64,000 nt of DNA from SKLM01 sp964575455. Its GTDB lineage: Bacteria; Chloroflexota; Anaerolineae; B4-G1. Below are positions 51,292 through 59,624 of this stretch, in pieces; the first letter of the stretch is position 1; every line of letters begins with the position of its first letter. The position numbers and the translations under genes are program-made. A model generated the notes under the pieces. The model had not been told where the DNA came from. It ran no database searches and saw only the letters and a list, made by a program, of their open reading frames with translations. Location of the stretch: assembly GCA_964575455.1 (NCBI GenBank), contig CAZNRX010000001.1, positions 124,001-188,000 of the forward strand, in the 5' to 3' direction.

Positions 51292-51404
51292 CTCCGTGTA
51301 CGAAGCAAGCTGCATCATACAGTGACAAATAGATAGACACTCTGTACGCCTAATTCCTGGAGGCTTCGTGTTGGTCTTCGGCAAGCGGAGGAGCCAAGTT
51401 TGGG

Positions 51405-51698
51405 GTGTATCTCACCGGTGGTGAGAAGGGAGGACAGCAGATTAACCTATTGTTCGCTCTTGCCTTGATTGTGGCGGTTCTCGCTGCAGGGGCAGCAGCG
51501 ATAATGGCGAAGAACATGCTGCGCGCGGCTGTGGCAGTGGGTACCGGCAGCCTTGCGTTGGCTGCGCTGTTCTTCCTCTTGGGCGCACCGTATGCCGGCG
51601 CCTTCGAGCTGAGCGTGGGAGCCGGGCTGATCAGCGTGCTGTTCATCATAGCTATCAGCCTGACGGAATCGATAGGGGGGCAAAGCGATGGCTCGTAG
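51405..51698 (+). CDS. NuoJ/MrpB-like small membrane subunit
   Basis: The 97-residue product has three transmembrane helices. The third, AFELSVGAGLISVLFIIAISLT, resembles the DUF4040/MbhD and NuoJ segment in which a glycine-rich helix precedes a functional pi-bulge region; FFLLGAPYAGAF also fits. It is the first gene of the operon and overlaps the next by 11 bases. GTG 51405 follows GGAGGAG at some distance. A later start near 51447, after GGGAGG, is possible and would remove about 14 residues. Confidence 0.7.
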   Translation: MYLTGGEKGGQQINLLFALALIVAVLAAGAAAIMAKNMLRAAVAVGTGSLALAALFFLLGAPYAGAFELSVGAGLISVLFIIAISLTESIGGQSDGS

Positions 51699-51912
51699 GC
51701 TCACGTCCTGGATACTCCTGCTCGCCCTTCTGGTGGTGACGGGACTGGTCGTCGGCCGCTGGGTCTGGGGCCACTCACAAGTGCCCGCAGCAACCTCGTT
51801 CCGCGCCTGGTGGTGGGAGCGGAGAGAGGCCGACGTGGCCGTCCAGGTGGGACTCGTATTCGCCGGGTCCTTGGGCATCGCTGCCCTAATGCCGCCAGAG
51901 GAGGAGGGCTGA
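51688..51912 (+). CDS. Small membrane subunit, MbhE/F-like
   Basis: The 74-residue product has two transmembrane helices separated by a short polar loop (FRAWWWERREADVAVQ). The loop resembles the R-x-Y-D-T-L-G-E region of MrpB/MbhE-type subunits, followed by VGLVFAGSLGIAALM. The match is weak, and assignment rests mainly on position between the NuoJ-like and NuoK-like genes. It ends directly before the next start. Confidence 0.55.
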   Translation: MARRLTSWILLLALLVVTGLVVGRWVWGHSQVPAATSFRAWWWERREADVAVQVGLVFAGSLGIAALMPPEEEG

Positions 51913-52236
51913 ATGAACTGGGGAGCGGCACATCTTCAGGATTTGGTGTTCTTATCCGGGAGCGGACTGCTATTCCTGTTGGGGTTGGCGTGTCTGATCA
52001 CCCAGCGCCAGGCCATCAAGCAGGTGATCGGTCTGAAGATCATGCTCCAGGGGGTGACGCTGGGCTTAATCTACCAAGGTCACGTGAGCGGGGATCTTCA
52101 TACCGTACAGAGCATGGTCATCTCTGCCCTCGTGGTCGAGACGATCCTGATCGCCGTGGCGTTGGCGCTGATCATCAACATCTACGAGTACCACCCCTCA
52201 GGAGACGTGGACGAACTGGACATGCTGCGCGGTTAG
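51913..52236 (+). CDS. NuoK/MrpC-like membrane subunit
   Basis: The 107-residue product has the three-helix plan of NuoK/MrpC/MbhG. GLACLITQRQAIKQVIGLKIMLQGVTLG contains the conserved family segment between helices 1 and 2 (landmark), and VISALVVETILIAVALALIINIYEY is the third helix with its conserved glutamate. The subunit links antiporter-like subunits to the rest of the membrane arm. Its ATG follows the preceding stop, with GAGGAGG inside the upstream gene. Confidence 0.85.
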   Translation: MNWGAAHLQDLVFLSGSGLLFLLGLACLITQRQAIKQVIGLKIMLQGVTLGLIYQGHVSGDLHTVQSMVISALVVETILIAVALALIINIYEYHPSGDVDELDMLRG

Positions 52237-52237
52237 C

Positions 52238-54130
52238 ATGACGAACGGACTCCTTATCGCCCTGTTCAGCGCTCCATTCCTGGCGAGTGTGGTCGTCGCC
52301 GTCCTCCTGCGCCACTCCTCGACCGGCGCCCGTCGAGTGGCTCTAGTCGCGAGCGGCGCGACGGCGCTGTGCGCAACGGCGCTCCTCAGCCGGGTGGGGG
52401 ACGACCCGACCCTCGTCATCCGGTGGCTGCCTGGCACCGGACCCATGACCTTCGGCCTGGGTGCCACGGGCCTCTATGCGGCCCTGGTTACCACCTGGGT
52501 CGCATTTCTGATCCTGCTCGCCACCGCCTCGGCCGACACGGAGACGCCACCTCTGTTGCTTGCCGTGGTACTGCTGGCGCTCTCGGCCGGCAACGTCGCC
52601 TTCCTCAGCGAACACTTTCTGTCCCGCTACGTAGCTCTGGAGGTCGTGGCCCTTTCCATCGCCCTGGCGCCTCTGATCGAGCTCAGAGGCGACGAAGGGG
52701 GCCAGGGCTTCTGGCTTGTCTACGTCATGCTCCGCCTGGGCGACGTCGGCCTGCTCAGCGCCATCAAGATCCTGTACGCCACCAGCGGGACGCTGGAGAT
52801 CACCCCCGCCCTGGAGGCGGCCGGTAAGCTCGGCGGGGCGCGTCTTGGCTGGGTCATCTTCGGCCTGCTGCTGGCTGTCTGGGTCAAGCTCGGGGTTTGG
52901 CCGCTCCATGTGTGGATCGCCGGGGGGCGGGAACTCTCAGTCAATACGCACGTCTGGCTCTACATCACCGTCATGCCAAATCTCGGGGCGTACCTGCTCT
53001 ACCGCGTCACCCCCCTGCTGACACTGGGTCCGGCGGTCCAGACCCTACTCCTCTGGCTGGCTGCGGGGGCCGCGATGCTGGCCGTGATCACCGCCCTGAC
53101 CCGCCGGGACCTGCGAAGCGCATTGATCTACGTCGCCGCGGCACGCGGCGCCTTCCTGGTCTTTGCCGCCGTGGCGGGGGCGAAGGCGGCCGTGTGGCTG
53201 GGCCTGCTAGCCACGACCCCCCTTCAGCTCCTCCTCTTCCTCGCCGGCGAAGCCCCAGAGAGAGGGGCCTCTTCCGTCCGGGGACGCGCAGCCCAGGGGC
53301 TGTTCGCGGTGGCCGGGCTGGGGCTGACCGGCGTCGGACTGCTCATAACCTATTGGGCGCGGCAGAGCGGAATGCCTCTGGACACGTTGTTCGTGGCAGA
53401 GGTTACCCTCGCGCTGCTGGGGATCTGGGCCGTGCGCGAGGCGACGCGCCCGCACGGTGGAGAAGAGAAGGCTGGGAGCCTCCCCACGCACTGGTTGGCT
53501 ATGGGAACGCTGGGCCTGGGGGCGCTAGCCAGCGTTTTGGCCTTTCGGCCCCTCGCCAGCTGGCTGATGAGCGCCGCAGGCTACGCGTCACTGAGGATTC
53601 CCACGCTGGCGGTCTTCTTGCGCTACATAGTCTCCGCTCCGGGACTGCTGCTGACGCTGATTCTGGGTCTAGTAACGTGGCAGATGTGGCGACGCTCCCG
53701 CATCCGACTCTACCTGCCGGGTCGCGCAGAGGGACAGCCAACCGAGACGACCTACGACCTGCAAGAAGGGCTGGCGCAGGCTGGCCAGGCCCTGCGCGCC
53801 GTCGTGGAGGTGGGTCTTTTTGAACAGATCATCGCCCTGGGCGTGCAGGTCGTGGTGGGCGGAGCTCGGACTCTCCACGCCACCATTGAGGTGGGCCTTC
53901 TTGAACGGATCATCGACCTGAGCGAACGCGTCGTCGTGGAAGGAGCTCGCGTCATTCAACGCTTCGTGGAACAAGAGGGGCTGGAGGGACTCCTCCGCCG
54001 CGCCGTCCACGGAGTCCTGGAACTGAGCCGGGAGATGGGGCGGCGCCATACGGGGCTCCTGCGCCGCAATCTGTTATGGATACCAATAAGCCTGATGGTG
54101 GCGCTGGTGGCAGCCCTGGCCTTCTGGTAG
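52238..54130 (+). CDS. NuoL/MrpA-like antiporter subunit with repeated amphipathic tail
   Basis: The 630-residue product has about fourteen transmembrane helices and belongs to the proton-conducting antiporter-like family, but diverges from typical NuoL. The helix with the key glutamate may be FLSRYVALEVVALSIALAPL, and the lysine helix WVKLGVWPLHVWIAGG. After about residue 510 comes a long amphipathic region containing a 27-residue tandem repeat (523-549 and 550-576, starting VEVGLFEQII and IEVGLLERII), a weaker third unit and a final transmembrane helix. This recalls the lateral helix and anchor of NuoL. It overlaps nothing and is followed by the NuoM-like gene. Confidence 0.8.
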   Translation: MTNGLLIALFSAPFLASVVVAVLLRHSSTGARRVALVASGATALCATALLSRVGDDPTLVIRWLPGTGPMTFGLGATGLYAALVTTWVAFLILLATASADTETPPLLLAVVLLALSAGNVAFLSEHFLSRYVALEVVALSIALAPLIELRGDEGGQGFWLVYVMLRLGDVGLLSAIKILYATSGTLEITPALEAAGKLGGARLGWVIFGLLLAVWVKLGVWPLHVWIAGGRELSVNTHVWLYITVMPNLGAYLLYRVTPLLTLGPAVQTLLLWLAAGAAMLAVITALTRRDLRSALIYVAAARGAFLVFAAVAGAKAAVWLGLLATTPLQLLLFLAGEAPERGASSVRGRAAQGLFAVAGLGLTGVGLLITYWARQSGMPLDTLFVAEVTLALLGIWAVREATRPHGGEEKAGSLPTHWLAMGTLGLGALASVLAFRPLASWLMSAAGYASLRIPTLAVFLRYIVSAPGLLLTLILGLVTWQMWRRSRIRLYLPGRAEGQPTETTYDLQEGLAQAGQALRAVVEVGLFEQIIALGVQVVVGGARTLHATIEVGLLERIIDLSERVVVEGARVIQRFVEQEGLEGLLRRAVHGVLELSREMGRRHTGLLRRNLLWIPISLMVALVAALAFW

Positions 54131-54178
54131 TCGCCAAACCGATGTGGAGAAGTCAATAGTGGAAGAGAGAACATACCT

Positions 54179-55648
54179 ATGAACGCGGGAACGATAGAAC
54201 TTCTGGCCATCCTCGTCGCTCCTCTCGCTGCTGTGGTGGCGCTGTTTCTTCTGCGTGGGCGGAGCATCCGTTTCGCTGGCTGGATCGCCGGGGCGAGCGC
54301 CGTCATCACGCTGGCCGCGGCCCTCGCCAGCGTCCCGGTACTCTACCGGGGCGAGGTCCCTACGCTGACCATGCCGTGGATCCCGGCGGCGGGCATCAAG
54401 TTCAGCCTGCACGTCGACTGGCTTACTCTGCCCTTCCTCGTCACAGAGGCCGCGGTCACCCTCGTCGCCATCGCCTACAGCTGGGGCTATCACCACGCCG
54501 ATGAGCGCAGCGGCGCGTTCTATGCACTGCTGTTGCTGTTTGGCGTGGGGATGTCGGGCACCACCCTGGCCGACGATATGGTGGTGTTCTACGTCTTCTG
54601 GGAGCTGATGCTGGTGGCGTCATCCATCCTGATCCTGATGTGGGGAGAAGGTGAGCGGCGGGGCCCCATAGCCCTCAAGTACTTCATCTTCACCCACCTG
54701 GGCTCGCTGATGGTGCTGGTGGGGCTGATCGTGCTCTACGACGCCACGGGCACGGATACCTTCTCAGCCCTGCGGGCTGGCGTCACCCTCGACCCCGCTC
54801 TGACGAGGATGGTCATTGGCCTCTTTCTAGTGGGCTTCTCCGTGAAGATGGCCGTCTTCCCGGTCCATCTCTGGCTGCCCGACGCCCACACCGTGGCCCC
54901 GATGCCGGTCACGATCATGCTCGCCGCGGCGATGCTCAGTATGGGCACGTACGGCATCCTGCGGTTCCCGCTGAGCATCTTCGCGCGCGCGGACGTGGCA
55001 TCCTTTGCCCTGCCGATGATGATAGCCGGGTTGTTCTCGGAGGTCTACGGCGCGCTGATGGCCCTCGCCGAGCGGGATATCAAACGCATCATCGCCTACT
55101 CGAGCGTCAGTCAGATGGGATACATTCTCTTCGGCTTGGGGACGCTGACCGCCCAGGGGATCACAGGCGCGACGCTCCACGTCGTCTACCATGCGATTGT
55201 GAAAGCTCTCCTGTTCATGGGGGCGGGATGGGTCATCAAGAGCACCGGCCGGCGTGACATCAACGAGTTGGGAGGATTGGCGAAGCGGATGCCGCTGGCC
55301 GCGCTCTGCACGGGGTTAGGGGCGCTGGCCATCGCTGGCATGCCCCCCTTCTGCATCTTCGATAGCGAATGGATGATCTTCTCCGGTGGGTTTCACACCG
55401 CTCATATCGGTCTATCCGTCGTTACCTTGCTGGGATCGCTGCTGACTGTCGTCTACGCGGCACAGCTGATCATCGGCATCTTCTTTGGATCCGAACCGGA
55501 GGGCCTGACGGTGAAGAGGGTCCATTGGGCCATCATCGCACCGACGGCACTGCTGACTGCGCTGGCTTTCATTGAAGGCATCTTCCCGGCGATGCTCTTC
55601 GACTGGGTGGTCCACGAGCTGCCCCTGATCCTGGGAGGACAGTGGTGA
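54179..55648 (+). CDS. NuoM/MrpD-like antiporter subunit
   Basis: The 489-residue polytopic protein has the antiporter-family elements: LHVDWLTLPFLVTEAAVTLV, the glutamate helix VVFYVFWELMLVASSILILM, KYFIFTHLGSLMVLVGL, the lysine helix VKMAVFPVHLWLPDAHTVAP, and AERDIKRIIAYSSVSQMGYI. It therefore probably pumps H+ or Na+. Within the operon it is the second of three large antiporter-like genes. Its end overlaps the start of the third by 7 bases. Confidence 0.9.
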   Translation: MNAGTIELLAILVAPLAAVVALFLLRGRSIRFAGWIAGASAVITLAAALASVPVLYRGEVPTLTMPWIPAAGIKFSLHVDWLTLPFLVTEAAVTLVAIAYSWGYHHADERSGAFYALLLLFGVGMSGTTLADDMVVFYVFWELMLVASSILILMWGEGERRGPIALKYFIFTHLGSLMVLVGLIVLYDATGTDTFSALRAGVTLDPALTRMVIGLFLVGFSVKMAVFPVHLWLPDAHTVAPMPVTIMLAAAMLSMGTYGILRFPLSIFARADVASFALPMMIAGLFSEVYGALMALAERDIKRIIAYSSVSQMGYILFGLGTLTAQGITGATLHVVYHAIVKALLFMGAGWVIKSTGRRDINELGGLAKRMPLAALCTGLGALAIAGMPPFCIFDSEWMIFSGGFHTAHIGLSVVTLLGSLLTVVYAAQLIIGIFFGSEPEGLTVKRVHWAIIAPTALLTALAFIEGIFPAMLFDWVVHELPLILGGQW

Positions 55649-57144
55649 CCGGAAATCTGTGGGTGATCGTCCCCATCCTCTGTTTGGGGATCGGAGCTTT
55701 CGCCATCTATCTGGTCGCGCGCCTGGTGACGAAGGAGAACCGGTGGCTGGCCTCTCTTACCACGGGGATATTCGTGGCAGCGCTCGTGGCCTCCGTGCCG
55801 CTCGTCGTGGCCACCCGCCAGGCGCTGGACGCTGGTGGCTCATTGCCGATGTGGAGAGGCGAAGAATCAGGGAGCGTGGCCTTAAGGTCCGATCCGGGCG
55901 CCATGGTGATCGTCGGAGTGGTCCTCGCGTTGGGCGCGCTGACGTCGATCTACTCCGGTCGCTATCTCGTGCGTGATCGCCGGAACGACCTTTACTACCC
56001 TCTCCTCTTGCTTATGGTGACCGGTCTGTGTGGGACAGTGCTGGCTGCCGACCTCTTCAATCTCTACCTGTTCATCGAGTTGATGAGCATCGCCGCATAC
56101 GTCCTGGTCGCCTTCCGGAGGCACAGCCGGAGGGCCATCGAGGCCGGCTTCAAGTACCTGGTGATGGGAAGCGTCGGTACGCTCTTGTTCCTGGTCGGTG
56201 TGGCGCTCGTTTACCGTGAGCGGGGGACGATTGCGCTGCCCCCCCTGAGCCTCGCACCCACCGATCCACCGGGGCTCTGGATCCGCGCCGGGTTGGCCTT
56301 CTTCCTGGTCGGGCTGGGGGTCAAGAGCGCCGTGGTGCCCCTCCATACCTGGCTGCCGGACGCCCATGGCCGGGCACCGAGCAGCATCAGCGCCCTGCTC
56401 TCCGGGATCATCATCCAGAGCGCCTTCTACGCGCTGCTCAAAGTCTCCCTCGGGTCGGGGATGTCCACCCGGGCTCTGGGAGGGGTTCTGATCGCCGTTT
56501 CGATGGCAAACATGACCCTGGGGAACGCCGTCGCGCTGGTGCAGACGGATACGAAGCGCTTGCTCGGTTACTCGACCGTCGCCCAGACGGGGTACATGAT
56601 GTTCGGCATCGGCGTCGGCCTCCACTACGGAATCCCGGAGGCGATCCAGGCTGGGTTCTTCCTGCTGGTGGCCCACGCTGCTATGAAGGGCCTCGCGTTT
56701 TTGAGCAAGGGGGTTCACCGCTTCTATCTGGACACGAGCACGCTCGAGGAGCTCCATGGAACTGCGTCACAGCTGCCTCTGGTCGCCGTAACCTTCACCG
56801 TGGCCCTTGGCGGTCTGGCAGGCTTGCCCCCGCTGGCTGGCTTCATCTCTAAGTGGTTCATCCTGGGCGAAGCGCTACAGCCGGGCGAACCGCTGGCATA
56901 CGTCGGGCTGGTCATCTTCCTGCTCAACACGCTCCTGGCGCTGGGGTACTATCTGCCCGCCGTCGCGCGGCTCTTCGTGGCACCCGATCCCGTCCCGGGC
57001 CGGACGGCGGAGCGCGTCGGCGTCTCGGCCTGGATGGCCGTGCCCCTCGTCGCGACGGCGGCCCTGGTGATTGCCATCGGCCTCTACCCGGGACCGTGGT
57101 GGAGGTGGGTCGATGGTATTGGACCATATCTGCTGGGGAGGTAG
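55642..57144 (+). CDS. NuoN/MrpD-like antiporter subunit
   Basis: The 500-residue polytopic protein has FNLYLFIELMSIAAYVLVAF (glutamate helix), KYLVMGSVGTLLFLVGVALV, the lysine helix VKSAVVPLHTWLPDAHGRAP, QTDTKRLLGYSTVAQTGYMM and the helix-breaking PPLAGFISKWFIL. It is the third antiporter-like subunit of the complex. Two GTG codons (55642, 55645) are possible starts; GGGAGGA lies 6-9 bases before. It ends 3 bases before the NuoA-like gene. Confidence 0.88.
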   Translation: MVTGNLWVIVPILCLGIGAFAIYLVARLVTKENRWLASLTTGIFVAALVASVPLVVATRQALDAGGSLPMWRGEESGSVALRSDPGAMVIVGVVLALGALTSIYSGRYLVRDRRNDLYYPLLLLMVTGLCGTVLAADLFNLYLFIELMSIAAYVLVAFRRHSRRAIEAGFKYLVMGSVGTLLFLVGVALVYRERGTIALPPLSLAPTDPPGLWIRAGLAFFLVGLGVKSAVVPLHTWLPDAHGRAPSSISALLSGIIIQSAFYALLKVSLGSGMSTRALGGVLIAVSMANMTLGNAVALVQTDTKRLLGYSTVAQTGYMMFGIGVGLHYGIPEAIQAGFFLLVAHAAMKGLAFLSKGVHRFYLDTSTLEELHGTASQLPLVAVTFTVALGGLAGLPPLAGFISKWFILGEALQPGEPLAYVGLVIFLLNTLLALGYYLPAVARLFVAPDPVPGRTAERVGVSAWMAVPLVATAALVIAIGLYPGPWWRWVDGIGPYLLGR

Positions 57145-57147
57145 AGG

Positions 57148-57483
57148 ATGAAGACCATCCTGCTCAGTCCACCTGTGGTTATGCTCGTGTACCTGGGGGT
57201 CGGCTACGGACTCTATCGTCTGGGACGATCCTGGGCCGCGCAGGGCGAGGATAGCCCAGGAAAGGAAGAGCCCTACGCCTGCGGCGAGGATCTGAGGCCG
57301 GGCCTGGTCAAGCTCTCCTATCACTCCTTCTTCCGGCTGGCGTTGATGTTCAGCGTGCTCCATCTGGCGACGTTGACGGTCTCGACGCTGCCGGGCACAC
57401 GCTCGTTTCAGCCTGTCGGTCTGATCTATCTTGCCGGGATCGCGGTCAGCGTACTCGTTCTCATTAAGGAGGGAGAAGTATAG
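57148..57483 (+). CDS. NuoA-like membrane subunit
   Basis: The 111-residue product has three hydrophobic helices and a loop after the first with EEPYACGEDLRPG, where NuoA proteins have an E-C-G motif (YECG). The next helices (FFRLALMFSVLHLATLTV, VGLIYLAGIAVSVLVLI) match the NuoA/MbhI plan. The loop cysteine and acidic residues face the joint between the membrane and hydrophilic arms in related complexes. RBS GGGAGGTAGAGG precedes the ATG. The next gene starts directly after its stop. Confidence 0.75.
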   Translation: MKTILLSPPVVMLVYLGVGYGLYRLGRSWAAQGEDSPGKEEPYACGEDLRPGLVKLSYHSFFRLALMFSVLHLATLTVSTLPGTRSFQPVGLIYLAGIAVSVLVLIKEGEV

Positions 57484-58005
57484 ATGATAGAGCGACTGCT
57501 AAAATGGGCGCGGCGCCGGTCGCCATGGGTGCTTCACTTCAACACCGGAGGGTGCAACGGCTGCGACATCGAGATTCTCGACCTCCTCACGCCCCGCTAC
57601 GACGTGGAGCGCCTGGGCATCCTGAAGGAGGCGTCGCCGCGCCACGCCGACATCCTACTGGTGACCGGCCCGGTGACGCGGCAGTCCCGAGACCGCTTGC
57701 GCCGCATCTACGAGCAGATGCCGGAGCCGAAGTGGGTCGTCGCCGTCGGGACGTGCGCCACCTCGGGCGGTGTCTTTCGGGGCAGCTACAACGTGATGGG
57801 CGGCGTGGACCAGGTGATCCCGGTGGATCAGTATATCCCCGGCTGCCCCTGTCGACCGGAAGCGATCATCGCGGGACTGGCCCAGCTGTTTGAGGAGATC
57901 GAGGGGACGAAGGAGCAGGAGACGCTGGGCAGGGACCCCGCGGATGAGGAGGGCTCCGCCATCGGATTCGAGAAGGATCGTGCGCCATCCGGGAGCCGGG
58001 AGTGA
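57484..58005 (+). CDS. NuoB-like/[NiFe] hydrogenase small subunit
   Basis: The 173-residue subunit carries the proximal [4Fe-4S] cluster. It has GGCNGCDIEIL (C24, C27), VAVGTCATSGGVF (C91) and YIPGCPCRPE (C121 or C123), the spacing of group 4 hydrogenase small subunits and NuoB. The domain ends near 145, and about 30 extra charged residues follow. C24 and C27 are two residues apart as in membrane-bound hydrogenases (CxxC), whereas NuoB of complex I often has adjacent cysteines. This supports the hydrogenase reading. The gene follows the NuoA-like gene directly. Confidence 0.9.
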   Translation: MIERLLKWARRRSPWVLHFNTGGCNGCDIEILDLLTPRYDVERLGILKEASPRHADILLVTGPVTRQSRDRLRRIYEQMPEPKWVVAVGTCATSGGVFRGSYNVMGGVDQVIPVDQYIPGCPCRPEAIIAGLAQLFEEIEGTKEQETLGRDPADEEGSAIGFEKDRAPSGSRE

Positions 58006-58076
58006 ACGGGGCGTCTGGCGTGGAGAGAGGGAAGCAGGAAGTGGACCAGCAGCAACCAGGAGGAGGCAGGACTGTG

Positions 58077-58523
58077 ATGGAGACAAAGGCCTTACTAGAA
58101 GCGTTCGGCGAGGCGTGTCCGGGCTATTCCTTCGACGCGCATACCATGCCGGTGGACGAGACCGTCATCGAGGTCCCGGCCGCGTGCCTGGACGACGTGG
58201 TTGACGTCCTGCGGACCACGTTCTCGATCTATCACCTGTCGACCATCACGGGCCAGGACCGCGGGACGGAGCTGGAGCTGTTGTACCATTTCTGGCACGA
58301 GCGGGGGATCACGCTCCAGGTGGCGCTGCCCCGGGAGGGCGCCCGCGTATGCACGTTGACCGAGACCATCCCCGGCGCGGACTTCTACGAGCGTGAGGTC
58401 GGCGAGATGCTGGGCGTTACGTTTGAGGGGCACCCCGGTCCGGAACACCTCCTGCTGCCGGAGGACTGGGAGAGCGAGCCGCCGCTGCGTAAGGAGCAAC
58501 CAGTCGAGGAAGGTGACACATGA
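58077..58523 (+). CDS. NuoC-like subunit
   Basis: The 148-residue soluble subunit resembles NuoC / 30-kDa subunit: FSIYHLSTITGQDRGTELELLYHF, then LPREGARVCTLTETIPGADFYEREVGEMLGVTFEGHPGPE, which contains the conserved E-R-E-V-x-x-x-x-G-V-x-F-x-x-H (both quoted as landmarks). A frame from 58002 is open, but the ATG at 58077 (or the preceding GTG at 58074) has GGAGGAGG about 10 bases before it. It binds the catalytic large subunit and overlaps that gene by 4 bases. Confidence 0.88.
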   Translation: METKALLEAFGEACPGYSFDAHTMPVDETVIEVPAACLDDVVDVLRTTFSIYHLSTITGQDRGTELELLYHFWHERGITLQVALPREGARVCTLTETIPGADFYEREVGEMLGVTFEGHPGPEHLLLPEDWESEPPLRKEQPVEEGDT

Positions 58524-59602
58524 CCCGAGTCACGATCCCTGTTGGTCCCCAGCATCCCTTGCTCAAGGAGCCCCTATCACTTCGTCTCACCGCCGAGGGA
58601 GAGTGGGTTGTGGAGGCGGCGCTGCGGATGGGCTACGTGCACCGCGGGATCGAGCGCCTGACTGAGGAGCGGAGTTACGTGCAGAATCTCTACCTCCTGG
58701 AGCGTGTCTGCGGCATCTGCTCGCACGTCCACACCACCACCTATTGTCAGGGCGTGGAGGCCCTCTTGGAACTGGACATCCCGCCCCGGGGATTGATGCT
58801 GCGGACGCTGATGTGCGAGCTCGAGCGGATCCACAGTCACCTGCTCTGGCTTGGGGTGCTGGCGGAGAACATCGGCTTTAGTACTATCTTCATGTATTCG
58901 TGGCGGGATCGAGAGATCGCGCTCGACATTATGGAGAATCTCTCCGGCGGGCGCATCGCTCACGCGGCGAACACGATCGGTGGCGTGCGTGTCGATGTGG
59001 AGGCAGAGCAGATCTATGCAGCCCGGCACGGTCTGGATGAGCTGCAGGAACAGGTGGACAACCTGCTCAACGTGGTGGAGCACGAGAGCACGCTGAAGGT
59101 TCGAACGCAGGGAGTGGGAGGCGCATCCCTGGAACAGGTCCGGCGCCACTGCGCCGTGGGGCCGCTGGCTCGGGCGGCCGGGTTGGATCGCGATATCCGA
59201 CGAGATGCCCCGTACGCGGCGTACGATCGTCTCTCCTTCAAGGTCGTTACGGAGACCGGGGGCGACGTGTGGGCCGCCACCCGCGTCCGGCTCCTGGAGG
59301 TCTTTGAGAGCCTCTTGCTGTGCCGCCAGATTCTGGACGACCTGCCGTCGGGGGAGGTCTCAACCCGGGCGCCCCGGCGGGTGCCGGAGGGGGAGATCGT
59401 GAGTCGAGCCGAGGCTCCTCGCGGAGAGGTTGTCTACTACATCCGCAGCGACGGGTCGGACAAGCCCGCGCGGATCAAGATTCGCACCCCCACGCTGCCG
59501 GCGCTCAGCCTGGTGCGGGAGCAACTCCGCGACATCCACATCGCCGACGTGCCGGCCGTGATCTCCGGGATCGACCTATGCATCGCCTGCGCCGACCGCT
59601 GA
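58520..59602 (+). CDS. [NiFe] hydrogenase large subunit, group 4 (NuoD/MbhL-like)
   Basis: The 360-residue catalytic subunit keeps both nickel-binding cysteine pairs. One is N-terminal, ERVCGICSHVHTTTYCQGVE (C64, C67); the other is at the very end, GIDLCIACADR (C354, C357). NuoD of complex I has lost these cysteines, so this is more likely a proton-reducing or H2-oxidising enzyme. The middle has LERIHSHLLWLGVLAENIGF and NTIGGVRVD. The final motif reads D-L-C rather than the usual D-P-C, and only three residues follow the last cysteine, so no C-terminal peptide is removed during maturation. No hyp maturation genes are in the window. Confidence 0.88.
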   Translation: MTRVTIPVGPQHPLLKEPLSLRLTAEGEWVVEAALRMGYVHRGIERLTEERSYVQNLYLLERVCGICSHVHTTTYCQGVEALLELDIPPRGLMLRTLMCELERIHSHLLWLGVLAENIGFSTIFMYSWRDREIALDIMENLSGGRIAHAANTIGGVRVDVEAEQIYAARHGLDELQEQVDNLLNVVEHESTLKVRTQGVGGASLEQVRRHCAVGPLARAAGLDRDIRRDAPYAAYDRLSFKVVTETGGDVWAATRVRLLEVFESLLLCRQILDDLPSGEVSTRAPRRVPEGEIVSRAEAPRGEVVYYIRSDGSDKPARIKIRTPTLPALSLVREQLRDIHIADVPAVISGIDLCIACADR

Positions 59603-59624
59603 TGAGAAGGGAAGGAAGGTCAGT

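Noticed and set aside
58520..59602. Plain complex I NuoD
   Set aside because: Both cysteine pairs for nickel are present and NuoE, F and G are absent, so a hydrogenase-type enzyme is more likely.
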